Shown: piece by piece, positions 48,927-57,393 of the stretch
Layout of the letters: each line of letters starts with the position of its first letter
How positions within the stretch are numbered: position 1 is the first letter of the stretch
From: Kitasatospora gansuensis
GTDB lineage: Bacteria; Actinomycetota; Actinomycetes; Streptomycetales; Streptomycetaceae
Length of the DNA: 64,000 nucleotides
Direction of reading: 5' to 3'
Assembly: GCF_014203705.1 (NCBI RefSeq)
Contig: NZ_JACHJR010000001.1
Span: 7,254,001-7,318,000, forward strand
Made by a program: the position numbers and the translations under genes
Notes under the pieces: model-generated
Databases searched by the model: none
The model's input: only the letters and a program-made list of their open reading frames with translations
Told to the model about the DNA's origin: nothing

Positions 48927-51344
48927 ATGGAGAACGAACCCGGAACGCCCACACGGGGCGCAGCAGTGCCCGAGGACTTCGCGGTGGTCGTCGACGACCG
49001 CGGAGCCGTCCTGGTGTGGAGCGCCGGAGCCGGGCGGCTTCTCGGGTACGGGCCCGAGGAGGTGGTGGGCCGCCCGGCCGCCCGGCTGCTCGCCGCGGAG
49101 CTGCCCTCGGCCCTGCGGCATCACCTGGCCGCCGGTGAGCCCTGGACCAGCGATCTGGCGCTGCGGACCCGGGACGGCGACCGGGTCACCGCGCACCTTC
49201 GGGGCACGCCGCTGGCGGACTCCGACGGCCGGACCCCCTGGGTCGTCACCCCGGCGGCGGTACGGTACCCCGCCGGGCCGACCGACGCGGCGCCGGCCGA
49301 GCTGTGGGACCTCACGCTCGCTCAGCTCCCGCTGCCGGTCGCCGTGTACGACCGGGAGGCCCGGTTCGTGGCCTGCAACCAGGTGATGAGCCGGGCCATG
49401 GGGCTGACGCAGGAGGAGATGCGGGGGCGGACGCTGTGGGAGATCTATCCCAGCCCGCCCCTGGACGAGATCGACCGCCTGCAACGGCAGGTGCTGCGCA
49501 CCGGCGAGACGGTCTTCCGGGAGGAGCAGCCGTTCCGGGCCTCCGGCGAGGTCCGCGACCACGCGTGGTCGGTCTACATCTCCCCGCTGAAGGACCGGGC
49601 GGGGGAGGTGCAGGGGCTGTCGGCCCTGGTGATCGACATCACCGAGCAGTACTGGGCCCGGCGCCGCCTGGCGGTGCTGAACGACGCCGGCCTGCGGATC
49701 GGCCGTTCCCTGGACGTGACCCGGACCGCCGAGGAACTGGCCGAGGTGGCGGTGGAGGGGTTCAGCGACTACGTCACCGTCGACCTGCTGGAGTCGGTCG
49801 CCCAGGGGCAGGAGCCGCAACCGGCACCCCCCGACAAGCCGGTCGTGTTCCGCCGCACGGCGCAGCGATCGGTGATTCCGGGGTGCCCGGAGTCGGTGGT
49901 CGCGGTGGGTGACACCGACGTCTACCCGCCAGGCTCCCCGCCCGCCCAGGCGCTGATCACCGGTCAGGGCGCCCACTACCGGATGGGTGACCCGCAGCTG
50001 CGCGATTGGTTGACGGCCTCACCGGCCCGCGCGGAGAGCATGCGACGGTACAAGATCCATTCGCTGATGCTGGTGCCGCTGCGCGCGCGAGGCATCACCC
50101 TCGGCGTGATGCACCTGCTGCGGCACCGCACCGCCGACCCCTTCGGTCAGGACGACCTGGTGCTCGCCGAGGAGATCGCCGCCCGGGCGGCACTGAGCAT
50201 CGACAACGCCCGCCGCTACACCCGTGAGCGGCACACCGCGCTCACCCTCCAGCGCAGTCTGCTGCCCGAACGGCTGCCGGAGGTTCCGGCGCTGGACCTC
50301 GCCTACCGGTACCTCCCCGCCGGCGCGGGGGAGGAGATCGGCGGTGACTGGTTCGACGTCATCGCCCTGTCCGGCGGGCGGGTCGCGCTGGTGGTGGGTG
50401 ACGTGGTAGGCCACGGGGTGCACGCCTCGGCCACCATGGGCCGCCTGCGCACCGCCGTACGGACCCTCGCCGACGTGGACTTCACACCCGACGAGCTGCT
50501 CACCCGGCTGGACGACCTGGTCCTCCGGCTCGACCGGGAGCGGGGGAGCGAAGGGGAGGGCACCTCCGGAGAGGTCGGGGCCACCTGCCTCTACGCCGTC
50601 TACGATCCCGTCACCGGCCGGTGCGACCTGGCCCGGGCCGGGCATCCGCCGCCCGTCCTGGTGACCCCCGACGACACCGCACGAATCCTGGACCTGCCCG
50701 CCGGGCCACCGCTCGGCCTGGGCGGGCTGCCCTTCGAGTCCGTCCGGATCGACCTGGCCGAGGGCAGCCTGCTCGCCTTCTTCACCGACGGCCTGATCGA
50801 GACCCCCGACCGTGACCGCGACATCGACGTCGGCCTCGAGCTGCTGAGCGAGGCACTGCGCCGCCCGGGCGCCGATCTGGAGGAGATCTGCGACGAAGTA
50901 CTGCGCAAGGTACGTCCCGACCCGTCGGCCGACGACATCGTCCTGCTCCTGGCCCGCACCGCCACCCTCGGCGCCGACCGGGTCCGCAGCTGGCAGATCC
51001 CGGCGGACCCGGCGGCCGTGGCCGGCGTCCGCCGGGCGGCGAGCGAACAGCTGGCCGCCTGGGGGCTCTCGGAGCTCGACTTCGCCACCGAGCTGATCGT
51101 CAGTGAACTGGTCACCAACGCCATCCGCTACGGCAGCCTGCCCATCCAGCTGCGGCTGATCCGCGCCGACGTGCTCATCTGCGAGGTCTCCGACGGCAGC
51201 AACACCGCCCCGCACCTGCGGCGGGCCCGTAGTTTCGACGAGGGCGGCCGGGGCCTGCTGCTGGTCGCCCAGGTCTCCGAGCGCTGGGGCTGCCGCCAGA
51301 GCTCCGTGGGCAAGACGATCTGGGCCGAACAGCTGCTGCCTTGA
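48927..51344 (+). CDS. PAS-PAS-GAF-SpoIIE phosphatase with C-terminal RsbW-type ATPase domain
   Basis: The protein has 805 residues from ATG 48927 (an earlier in-frame ATG 48885 is possible). Domains in order are: PAS (about 12-115, DDRGAVLVWSAGAGRLLGYGPEE); PAS (125-250, DREARFVACNQVMSRAMGL); GAF (260-425); PP2C-type SpoIIE phosphatase (about 445-665, GDWFDVIALSGGRVALVVGD and FFTDGLIETPDRD); and a HATPase_c anti-sigma-like domain (690-805, ELVTNAIRYG and DEGGRGLLLVAQ). Such proteins control anti-sigma antagonists by dephosphorylation and probably also phosphorylate them. It is abundant in streptomycetes and not obviously linked to the sugar genes. Its stop lies 4 bp before the inverted repeat of the neighbouring mobile element. 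Confidence 0.9.
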   Translation: MENEPGTPTRGAAVPEDFAVVVDDRGAVLVWSAGAGRLLGYGPEEVVGRPAARLLAAELPSALRHHLAAGEPWTSDLALRTRDGDRVTAHLRGTPLADSDGRTPWVVTPAAVRYPAGPTDAAPAELWDLTLAQLPLPVAVYDREARFVACNQVMSRAMGLTQEEMRGRTLWEIYPSPPLDEIDRLQRQVLRTGETVFREEQPFRASGEVRDHAWSVYISPLKDRAGEVQGLSALVIDITEQYWARRRLAVLNDAGLRIGRSLDVTRTAEELAEVAVEGFSDYVTVDLLESVAQGQEPQPAPPDKPVVFRRTAQRSVIPGCPESVVAVGDTDVYPPGSPPAQALITGQGAHYRMGDPQLRDWLTASPARAESMRRYKIHSLMLVPLRARGITLGVMHLLRHRTADPFGQDDLVLAEEIAARAALSIDNARRYTRERHTALTLQRSLLPERLPEVPALDLAYRYLPAGAGEEIGGDWFDVIALSGGRVALVVGDVVGHGVHASATMGRLRTAVRTLADVDFTPDELLTRLDDLVLRLDRERGSEGEGTSGEVGATCLYAVYDPVTGRCDLARAGHPPPVLVTPDDTARILDLPAGPPLGLGGLPFESVRIDLAEGSLLAFFTDGLIETPDRDRDIDVGLELLSEALRRPGADLEEICDEVLRKVRPDPSADDIVLLLARTATLGADRVRSWQIPADPAAVAGVRRAASEQLAAWGLSELDFATELIVSELVTNAIRYGSLPIQLRLIRADVLICEVSDGSNTAPHLRRARSFDEGGRGLLLVAQVSERWGCRQSSVGKTIWAEQLLP

Positions 51345-51408
51345 GCTCTAGACGAGTAGATCCGAAGTTCGGTCCCGCCAAAGGGTCGAGGGCGTCCAAG
51401 ATCAGTTT

Positions 51409-52302
51409 GTGACGACCGACCTGAACACCCTCTTGACCGCACTTTACGTGAAGATCGACGACGAGATCGGAGGAACGCGATGGCTGGGCCGCCCGCCCCT
51501 GCTCAGCGACTCTGAACTCGTCTGCCTCGCGGTGGCCCAGGCCCTGCTCGGGTACCACTCCGAGGCCCGCTGGCTGCGCTACGCGCACAAGCGCCTGTCC
51601 GGCATGTTCCCGTACCTTCCCCAGCGCGCGGGCTACAACAAGCGACTCCGTTCGGCACTGCCGCTGGTAAAGCGCGTGATCCGGGAACTGGCCCGGGATA
51701 GCGACTTCTGGACGGACACGGTGTGGATCACCGACTCCACGCCGGTGCCGTGCGGCATGTCGCGCCCGACCGTCCAGCGTTCGAACATGGCGGGCTGGGC
51801 CGGCTACGGCTACTGCGCCTCTCACTCCCGCTTTTTCTGGGGCCTTCGTCTGTATCTCGTGTGCACGCCGGCCGGCATGCCAATCCTGTGGGCGCTGGCG
51901 AACCCGAAGCTGGATGAGCGGGAGGTGCTGGCCGCGATGCTCGAAGTCGATGCGGAGCTGGTCGCCCGCCGCGAGGGCATGGTGCTCATCTCGGACAAGG
52001 GCTTCGCCTCGAAGACATTCGAGCGTGAACTCGCCGAGCTCGGCGTCGAGTTGCTGCGGCCCTCGTTCAAACGCGAGAAGAAGCGGTTCGGCGAGCCGAT
52101 GCTCAAGAAGGTCCGCCAGCTGATCGAGTCGGTCAACGACACCCTCAAAGGGCAGCTCGACCTGGAACAACACGGCGGGCGGACCTTCGAGGGCGTCGCG
52201 ATCCGGGTGGCCCAGCGAGTCCTGGCGATGGCCACCGCCATCTGGCACAACAACCGGACCGGCGCACCCGTCACGCGCTCGCTGATCGCGTTCGACCACT
52301 GA
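51409..52302 (+). CDS. IS982 family transposase
   Basis: The 297-residue protein starts at GTG 51409. The N-terminal part (MTTDLNTLLTALYVKIDDEI and RPPLLSDSELVCLAVAQALLG) and the catalytic DDE core match IS982 transposases. The first Asp is in WITDSTPVPC, the second in VLISDKGF, and the Glu is in IESVNDTLKGQLDLEQHGGR. The frame is complete and the catalytic residues are intact, so the enzyme may be active. It lies 44 bp inside the left inverted repeat. Confidence 0.9.
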   Translation: MTTDLNTLLTALYVKIDDEIGGTRWLGRPPLLSDSELVCLAVAQALLGYHSEARWLRYAHKRLSGMFPYLPQRAGYNKRLRSALPLVKRVIRELARDSDFWTDTVWITDSTPVPCGMSRPTVQRSNMAGWAGYGYCASHSRFFWGLRLYLVCTPAGMPILWALANPKLDEREVLAAMLEVDAELVARREGMVLISDKGFASKTFERELAELGVELLRPSFKREKKRFGEPMLKKVRQLIESVNDTLKGQLDLEQHGGRTFEGVAIRVAQRVLAMATAIWHNNRTGAPVTRSLIAFDH

Positions 52303-52340
52303 CGGCATCCGGCAGTGACCGCAGGCAGGCTCTCGCCGAG

Positions 52341-52835
52341 TCAGAGGACCTCGGCCTGCTCTGGGGTCACGCAGTATTCGTGGTCGCCAACCTGCACGAT
52401 GTAGCCCTTCGGTGGCTCCAAGGACGTCGTCCACCAGACCCCGGCGACCTCCCCGACAGCTTCCGTCGTCTCGCTCGGTGAGTCCGACTCAGTGCGGATT
52501 CGGACGCGGGTTCCGTCGGGCAGGTCGCTGCGATAGCGGGGCGGCATGTCGGGATGGAGTCGTCCCCTGGGGATCAGGAACTCCGGCCGTAGCCCCCAGG
52601 GACTGCCGTCCTCGGTCTCCACCGAGTAGATCGGCCCGACGTGGCCGTCGCGCTCGTCCTGCTTGATGACACACCCAACGACCACACCACGGCTGCCCAC
52701 GATCTCCGGCCCGAGCCAACCCAGACTCGGAACTGGCGGATGCGGCGTCGTCAGTTCCACCAACTCGCCGTAAGCCAGGGTGGCCTGCTCTGGCCAGGGA
52801 GTCTCGTCCAGCAGCCACTGTTGCTCGACCGTCAT
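52341..52835 (-). CDS. hypothetical protein, passenger in IS982-like element
   Basis: The protein has 164 residues from ATG 52835, preceded by GGAGGGGCTC. It is soluble and acidic, rich in Pro, Trp and Tyr, with MTVEQQWLLDETPWPEQ at the start, a central GVVVGCVIKQDERDG, and VQVGDHEYCVTPEQAEVL at the end. It may have a small beta-barrel fold, but I recognise no family. It lies between the transposase and the right inverted repeat, convergent with the transposase. Its codon use looks less biased than that of the sugar genes. Its function is unknown. Confidence 0.6.
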   Translation of the reverse strand: MTVEQQWLLDETPWPEQATLAYGELVELTTPHPPVPSLGWLGPEIVGSRGVVVGCVIKQDERDGHVGPIYSVETEDGSPWGLRPEFLIPRGRLHPDMPPRYRSDLPDGTRVRIRTESDSPSETTEAVGEVAGVWWTTSLEPPKGYIVQVGDHEYCVTPEQAEVL

Positions 52836-52987
52836 GAGCCCCTCCATTTCATGACCTCGGTGGACCCACCAAACCATAACCGCGAGGTGATTGGCCTGAT
52901 CGGTCTGGCCGGCCCTTCAACCGCGCGATCATGAGACTTCGGCCACCGTCACATCGGATCTACTCGTCTAGTACTTCGGTGAGAGTT

Positions 52988-53695
52988 CTAGGCGTCGCCC
53001 TGATGGCGCTCCGGCGTCGGGCAGACGCCGTCGCGCAGCGGCGTACCGCACAGCGTGAGAGCGACCAGACTGCCGAACACCGCAGTGCCCGTGACCTCCT
53101 CGCAGGTGAGGATCTTGTGGTGCGACTTCTTCGGGACATGGCCGAGACGCAGCCGCCGCTCCTGCTTGAGCCTCGTGCTCATGTCGTTCCACTCCTCTGA
53201 GTCACACAGCCGAGCGGGCTCGGAGACAAGCACCCGCATTGTCCACAGCTCCTCGATCCGAGTGCGGGACTCCGGCGTTGCCGGCGGCATGCGCAGATCG
53301 GTTTTAGCCCGGTGGCATCGCGCACACAGGAGTTGAAGGTTCGGCAGCTCGGGGGAATCGCCGTCGATGTGGTCGATCTCCGTACCGAGCTGTTCCTGGC
53401 ACTGCTCGCACACGCCGTCGGCCTGGTCGCGGACCGCTTGCTTTACCTCGGGCGGCAGCCGTCGCGCCTTCCCGGCGTAGCCGCCCGCAAGGGCATGGGC
53501 GAGGGCGATCTGGACGCCGTACCGGACATCCGGGTTCGTGAAGAACTTGCCGTTGGCCATTGCGACTCGGGCCTTGCGGATGACCTTGGCCGTCTGTCGG
53601 CAGCCCTCGGTGCAGTACAGCGTGACGTTCTTCGAGGGCTGGAACGGCAGTGCGGCGTCGCAGTTGGCGCAGTGGTCGGGAGTGAAGGCGGTCAT
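52988..53695 (-). CDS. HNH endonuclease family protein with N-terminal zinc-ribbon-like motif
   Basis: The protein has 235 residues from ATG 53695. Near the N-terminus CANCDAALPFQPSKNVTLYC followed by TEGC suggests a zinc-binding motif. The HNH core is at about 110-150: CEQCQEQLGTEIDHIDGDSPELPN, then LLCARCHRAKT. The C-terminal part contains a charged RLKQERRLRLGHVPKKSHH stretch. HNH proteins cut DNA in phage packaging, homing or restriction. Here the gene lies beside an integrase fragment and another HNH piece, which points to a degraded integrative element. It seems intact. Confidence 0.75.
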   Translation of the reverse strand: MTAFTPDHCANCDAALPFQPSKNVTLYCTEGCRQTAKVIRKARVAMANGKFFTNPDVRYGVQIALAHALAGGYAGKARRLPPEVKQAVRDQADGVCEQCQEQLGTEIDHIDGDSPELPNLQLLCARCHRAKTDLRMPPATPESRTRIEELWTMRVLVSEPARLCDSEEWNDMSTRLKQERRLRLGHVPKKSHHKILTCEEVTGTAVFGSLVALTLCGTPLRDGVCPTPERHQGDA

Positions 53696-53808
53696 GATGA
53701 ACAGTCTGGTGTAATGGCGCGGATGAGCACGCTGACCGGCTCCCGCCGGTGCCGCCAGCGCGTCGCGGCGTCGAGGGTGCGGTTGCCGTGGCCAGTGATC
53801 CCGCGCAG

Positions 53809-54081
53809 TCACAGCATGGTCTGCACGGCCGTGCGCTCGGCATCGTGCGGGACACCGAGTAGGTCTAGCCGAATCACGGCCCACCGCTGACCGAGACTCA
53901 GCTTCTCGGGAACGGCGCCGGTCCACTCGGCGTCCCGTCCGAAATTGCACCGAGTACACGCTGCGCGGAGGTTGTCCAGCTCGGAGGTGCCCTCGTCGGC
54001 CCGCCGGACGATGTGGTCCACGGTCGTCGCGGGCGCCTCGCAATCATTGATCTGACAGCGCCACCCATCGCGGTTCAGCAC
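53809..54081 (-). CDS. HNH endonuclease domain protein, probably 5'-truncated
   Basis: The 90-residue frame starts at GTG 54081 with VLNRDGWRCQINDCEAPATT, then VDHIVRRADEGTSELDNLRAACTRCN, a complete HNH motif. The typical preceding segment is missing and a TAA stop lies shortly upstream, so an N-terminal part was probably lost. It might still fold as a minimal HNH nuclease. It lies between the larger HNH gene and an integrase fragment. Confidence 0.6.
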   Translation of the reverse strand: MLNRDGWRCQINDCEAPATTVDHIVRRADEGTSELDNLRAACTRCNFGRDAEWTGAVPEKLSLGQRWAVIRLDLLGVPHDAERTAVQTML

Positions 54082-54146
54082 GGCCAGCCGCGGCTTGCGT
54101 TACTCGCGCGTTGTTACGTCCCACGGGGGTTGGGTCTTCGCTCTGT

Positions 54147-54320
54147 CCGGCGTCGCCTATGACGAGAACGGCCTCAAGCTCACCGCTCACGGCCTCCGCG
54201 CCGCTGGCGCCAGCATCGCCGACGAGAACGGCGCATCCCCCACCGACCTGTGACGGCAGGGCCGCTGGTCGCCGAACTCCAAGGTCGCCGACGGCTACGT
54301 ACGCCCGCACTGCTCTGACC
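54147..54320 (+). pseudogene. C-terminal fragment of a tyrosine recombinase/integrase with internal stop
   Basis: The plus strand translates as VAYDENGLKLTAHGLRAAGA, then SIADENGASPTDL, a TGA stop, and RQGRWSPNSKVADGYVRPH. This is the phage-integrase C-terminal pattern, with its catalytic HGLR (H-x-x-R) box and the GRWSP/GYVR region. The upstream catalytic domain is missing, and the TGA interrupts what remains. It marks a former integrative element together with the HNH genes. Confidence 0.7.
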
Positions 54321-54442
54321 GTCCTCTCGAACGTGGCGCAGCCGCACGTCGATCGGCATCAGGCCGTAGGTGAGATGGCCTCACGCGGCGGGAACAGAGC
54401 GAATACGATGCCTTCACCTGCGAGCGGAGAAGGAACGAGATC

Positions 54443-54949
54443 GTGGCGATAAGGGTTCAGACAGGCTGTCAGAACTGCTCGAAGTGCACTGGGTCTATGG
54501 TCGGCAACGCGGGCCGCGCGGCTGGTCGCGCCGGAGCGGCCACGATGACCTTGGGCATGTCGGAGCTGGTGGCCCGCAAGTGCCGCGCCTGCGGGCACCT
54601 CCAGATGCTCCACGAGTCGACAACAACGGTCGTGCAGCAGAACGTCCAGGTGGCGCCTCAGCCCTACCCGGTTTACCAGCCGCAGCCTCCGTATCCGGCT
54701 CAGCCCTACCCGGCGCAGCCGCCGTACTACCCGCATCCCGTGCAGCCGCCCCAGTACCCGGCGCAGCCGTCGTACCCGCAGCAGGCTCAGTATCCGGCGC
54801 CTCCGCAGTACCCGGCTCCGCCAGTGCCCCCGGTGCAGCCCACCGACCGTGCAGCCCGGTTGAGGGAGCTCCAGGATCTCCGGGACCAGGAGCTCATCAC
54901 TGAAGAAGAATTCCAGGCCCAGCGCCAGGAAATCATCCGCAGCATCTGA
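54443..54949 (+). CDS. SHOCT domain protein with zinc-ribbon-like N-terminus and Pro/Tyr-rich linker
   Basis: The protein has 168 residues from GTG 54443, with GAAGGAACGAG upstream. Cysteines in GCQNCSKCTG and KCRACGHLQ near residues 9-52 suggest a small zinc-binding fold. A 75-residue linker follows, repeating PYPAQP, QYPAPP and related Pro-Gln-Tyr motifs. The C-terminal SHOCT domain (about 135-168) reads LQDLRDQELITEEEFQAQR. SHOCT domains are short oligomerisation modules whose role is unclear. The gene looks real and intact. It follows the integrase fragment and precedes a small membrane-protein gene. Confidence 0.75.
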   Translation: MAIRVQTGCQNCSKCTGSMVGNAGRAAGRAGAATMTLGMSELVARKCRACGHLQMLHESTTTVVQQNVQVAPQPYPVYQPQPPYPAQPYPAQPPYYPHPVQPPQYPAQPSYPQQAQYPAPPQYPAPPVPPVQPTDRAARLRELQDLRDQELITEEEFQAQRQEIIRSI

Positions 54950-54985
54950 CCAAATTCTCATCCTGAATCCTGGACGGCAACCGAC

Positions 54986-55387
54986 GTGAACGACCCCATA
55001 GTCGTCGCCGAGCTCGTGCACGAGGCGGAAGCCGCACCTAGGGGTCGGCGCGCCAGCCTCGCGGTCGTCCCCGCACTCGCGATCGGAGCCGCCCTCCTCG
55101 GCGCCGGGGTTGCGATCGGCGCGCTTCTTCCCACTGCACCCGCCGATGGTGCCCGCGTTGACGCACCAACAGTAGTCGCGACCAGCCAGAGCCCGATGCC
55201 CTCCGCTACGCCAGACGCGTACAGTGCAGGCCGCACCTATGGAGCTTCGCTCTATCAGCACAAAGTGACTGGGATGCTTGATAGCTACGCCGAGGCCGCG
55301 TCGCTCTGTCGCGCGATCAAGAAGCCCGCCACCACTGACTTGTACAACTTCGTCAGGGGATGCGCTGACGCCCTCTCAGGGCAGTAG
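54986..55387 (+). CDS. small single-pass membrane protein, hypothetical
   Basis: The protein has 133 residues from GTG 54986. A cytoplasmic N-terminus (about 1-24) is followed by one membrane helix (LAVVPALAIGAALLGAGVAIGA split by proline) and an exported Ser/Pro/Ala-rich part. Near the C-terminus a compact region with two cysteines occurs (EAASLCRAIKK and NFVRGCADALSG). No family is recognised. It is 36 bp after the SHOCT gene in the same direction and may be co-transcribed. Confidence 0.55.
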   Translation: MNDPIVVAELVHEAEAAPRGRRASLAVVPALAIGAALLGAGVAIGALLPTAPADGARVDAPTVVATSQSPMPSATPDAYSAGRTYGASLYQHKVTGMLDSYAEAASLCRAIKKPATTDLYNFVRGCADALSGQ

Positions 55388-55980
55388 TTCCGGGCCGAGG
55401 TACCAATCGCCGGACCAGCGGGCCGATCACGTGCTCACAACGGGATGTACTCAATGGGTAGTGGCTGGGGTGCGGCCTTACGGTGGCCGCAGGGCGCCGA
55501 CCTGGCTGAGAGGCCAACCGATGAGCAACGACAAGATTGCGTACCTCAGCCTACGGAGTGCTGATTGGGACGCGGATGCGGCCAGTGAAGGAGGTCGTCC
55601 GGCTCGCGCTGGGCCTGGAGACCAAGGAGGACGACAGGTTCCACTCCGAGAAGGCGTCAGCATGTCTGGACGCCCTCGGCCTGCGCGTCTTCGGCCTCAC
55701 CCCCTTCACTGACGGCGGTGCGCTCATCCGCCACGACCGTGAGACCCATGAAGAAGGACACCGCGCGACGCCACGCGCGGGACGCCTGACTGAGTCCGGT
55801 GCGTGGCGCGGAGGGGCGGAGCCTGCGAAGGCCGCAGCCCGGTCAGGGTGGCCAAGGTAGGCGCGCGACCGTCCAGCATCTCGCGGAGGACTGGACTACG
55901 TCCGATCCTCCTGCAAAACCGCTGCGCTGGCTGGTCACTGTTTTCCCATGGCCTCTTCCAGCGCCACCAGCACCTCGGAT
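55388..55980. other. gene-poor, degraded stretch
   Basis: No intact gene can be supported here. A weak plus-strand frame around 55576-55860 (MRPVKEVVRLALGLETKEDD...) and a competing frame from ATG 55521 (MSNDKIAYLSLRSADWD) may be pieces of one frameshifted small gene. Their codon pattern is ambiguous and neither has a recognisable family. Confidence 0.3.
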
Positions 55981-56107
55981 CGACCACCATCCCCGCCGCG
56001 TGGTGGTGCGCGCGAGCCACCGTCGAATCCACGCTGACTAGTGACAAGTCCGCCTGACCGCGCCAGGCGGCCTCCGCGCTCAGCGCCTTCATCAGCGCGG
56101 CGAACAT
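55981..56107 (-). pseudogene. IS5-type transposase remnant
   Basis: The minus strand encodes MFAALMKALSAEAAWRGQAD, then LSLVSVDSTVARAHHHAAGM, the region around the first catalytic Asp of IS5-family transposases. Similarity ends on both sides and no complete reading frame exists. It is a short leftover of an insertion sequence in the degraded 54-56 kb zone. Confidence 0.6.
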
Positions 56108-56198
56108 GCCCGAGTCACGCGGCCCGAGATCCGCAAGACGACGCACTGAACCAGGCGCGGCCACACTCACCAGGCAGGGGAACCCGGTCTCAGCAGCT

Positions 56199-56477
56199 TC
56201 ACGTGACGATCCGTTCGAAGAAGAACTCGTGCTTGAGGAAGGAGACGTCGTACTCGTGGCCCGGGTACGGCGGGATCAGCTGGGCGGCCTGGAAGAGTCG
56301 CCAGCCGTCCCGGAGCGCCGCCACTCCCGTCTCGTACGGCGGCTCGTCGCTGTCGCCGGTGGTGGGCGAGGTGCGGCCGGTGCCGTCGTACCTCGACCAG
56401 CCGACGACGTGGGAGTCCAGCGCCGAGTCGGACAGGTAGAGCACCAGCACCTGCTGGCGTGTCGAACTCGTCGTCAC
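56199..56477 (-). CDS. hypothetical protein coupled to phytanoyl-CoA dioxygenase
   Basis: The 92-residue acidic protein has many aromatic residues and starts at GTG 56477, overlapping the dioxygenase stop (GTGA). It reads QQVLVLYLSDSALDSHVVGW near the start and ends PGHEYDVSFLKHEFFFERIVT. No signal peptide or domain is recognised. The overlap implies that it is made together with the dioxygenase and may help the same reaction or use its product. Confidence 0.65.
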   Translation of the reverse strand: MTTSSTRQQVLVLYLSDSALDSHVVGWSRYDGTGRTSPTTGDSDEPPYETGVAALRDGWRLFQAAQLIPPYPGHEYDVSFLKHEFFFERIVT

Positions 56478-57313
56478 TTCGCTGTCTCCTTCGGGCGGTT
56501 GGTGGCCCTGGTCACCCAGTGGTCGAGGTCGTAGCCGTCGTCGCCGGTCAGCTCCCGCCACAGCAGGATGCGGTTGTACCGTTCCAAGCGGCCGGTCGCC
56601 CCCTCGTACCACGGGAACATCGCGTCCAACTCCGCGTCCACCTGCGGGTCGTGGAGATCCGAGGTGTCCCACAGCCGTTGTTGACGCACCGTCGGGTTGA
56701 AGCGGATCTTGAACATGTAGCGCAGCGTGTCGCTGTCGTTGCGCCGGCCCCCGTGCCAGAGGCCGTGGTGCAGAAACACCACCGTCCCGGCCGGGCAGAC
56801 CAGGCGGTCCTGGCCGCGCAGGTTCTGGTAGCGGCCGGTGTCCGACTCGTTGGTCCGGCGGAGGTGGCTGCCCGGAACGCTGAGGGTGCCGCCCATCTCC
56901 AGCGTCACCGCCTGCGGGTAGTACATCAGCTGGACGTCGAAGGCATCCGGCCGGACGTCGATGACGGCGTCCCCGTGCAGGGCCTGGGCGTCGCCGCCGT
57001 GCGGTTCGCGGGTGTGCACGAAGTGGTGGTCCACCCACGGCTCCGGCCCCACCAGGCTGTGCAACGCCCCGGCTACCTGGGGTAGTTCGAGCAGTCGGCG
57101 GACGAAGGAGCCGTCCGGGTAGGCCGTGGACACCGGTGTCCCGTACGGTACCGGTGGCACGTCGTCCGCCAGTACCCGCAGGCCCTCCGCGTTCAACTCC
57201 GCCGGGACCACCGCGTCCAGCCGCAGCGACCCGCGCGCGACGAAGCGCGCCATCTGTACCGAGCTGAGCAGCTCCTGTTTCTTCTCCACGGCGGCCACGC
57301 TAGGCCCGGCCAC
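56474..57313 (-). CDS. phytanoyl-CoA dioxygenase (PhyH) family Fe(II)/2-oxoglutarate oxygenase
   Basis: The protein has 279 residues from GTG 57313. The iron-binding facial triad is visible as ALHGDAVIDV (His and Asp near 113-115) and LWHGGRRND (distal His), and the 2-oxoglutarate-binding Arg lies in the following LRYMFKIRFNP. A GTLSVPGSHLRRTNES strand typical of PhyH enzymes precedes the distal His. Such enzymes hydroxylate small molecules, lipids or natural products. The substrate is unknown. It lies divergent from an AraC regulator with an 80-bp gap, so sugar- or metabolite-dependent control is likely. An internal GTG about 15 bp later is an alternative start. Confidence 0.85.
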   Translation of the reverse strand: MAGPSVAAVEKKQELLSSVQMARFVARGSLRLDAVVPAELNAEGLRVLADDVPPVPYGTPVSTAYPDGSFVRRLLELPQVAGALHSLVGPEPWVDHHFVHTREPHGGDAQALHGDAVIDVRPDAFDVQLMYYPQAVTLEMGGTLSVPGSHLRRTNESDTGRYQNLRGQDRLVCPAGTVVFLHHGLWHGGRRNDSDTLRYMFKIRFNPTVRQQRLWDTSDLHDPQVDAELDAMFPWYEGATGRLERYNRILLWRELTGDDGYDLDHWVTRATNRPKETAK

Positions 57314-57393
57314 CGCCTCGCCGGGTGGGCCGTGTTCACCCAGTGGTGGTCGATTCTCACCATGCTGCGGGCGCCGTGGTAGAACTCCTGACC

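Larger units (their letters stand above)
51348..52971. mobile_element. IS982-like element with 18-bp inverted ends and a passenger gene
   Basis: CTAGACGAGTAGATCCGA at 51348-51365 is repeated as its exact complement at 52954-52971. The 1624-bp interval contains an IS982-type transposase gene next to the left end and an unrelated convergent gene next to the right end. IS982 elements are normally about 1 kb with only the transposase, so this one seems to have captured cargo, or the right end belongs to a larger derivative. No clear target duplication was seen beside the ends. Confidence 0.65.

Noticed and set aside
54650..54840. Tandem repeats resembling a CRISPR or minisatellite
   Set aside because: The repetition (CCGTAYCCGGC-like units) encodes the Pro/Gln/Tyr linker of the SHOCT protein and has no regular spacer structure. 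No CRISPR array was found in the window.
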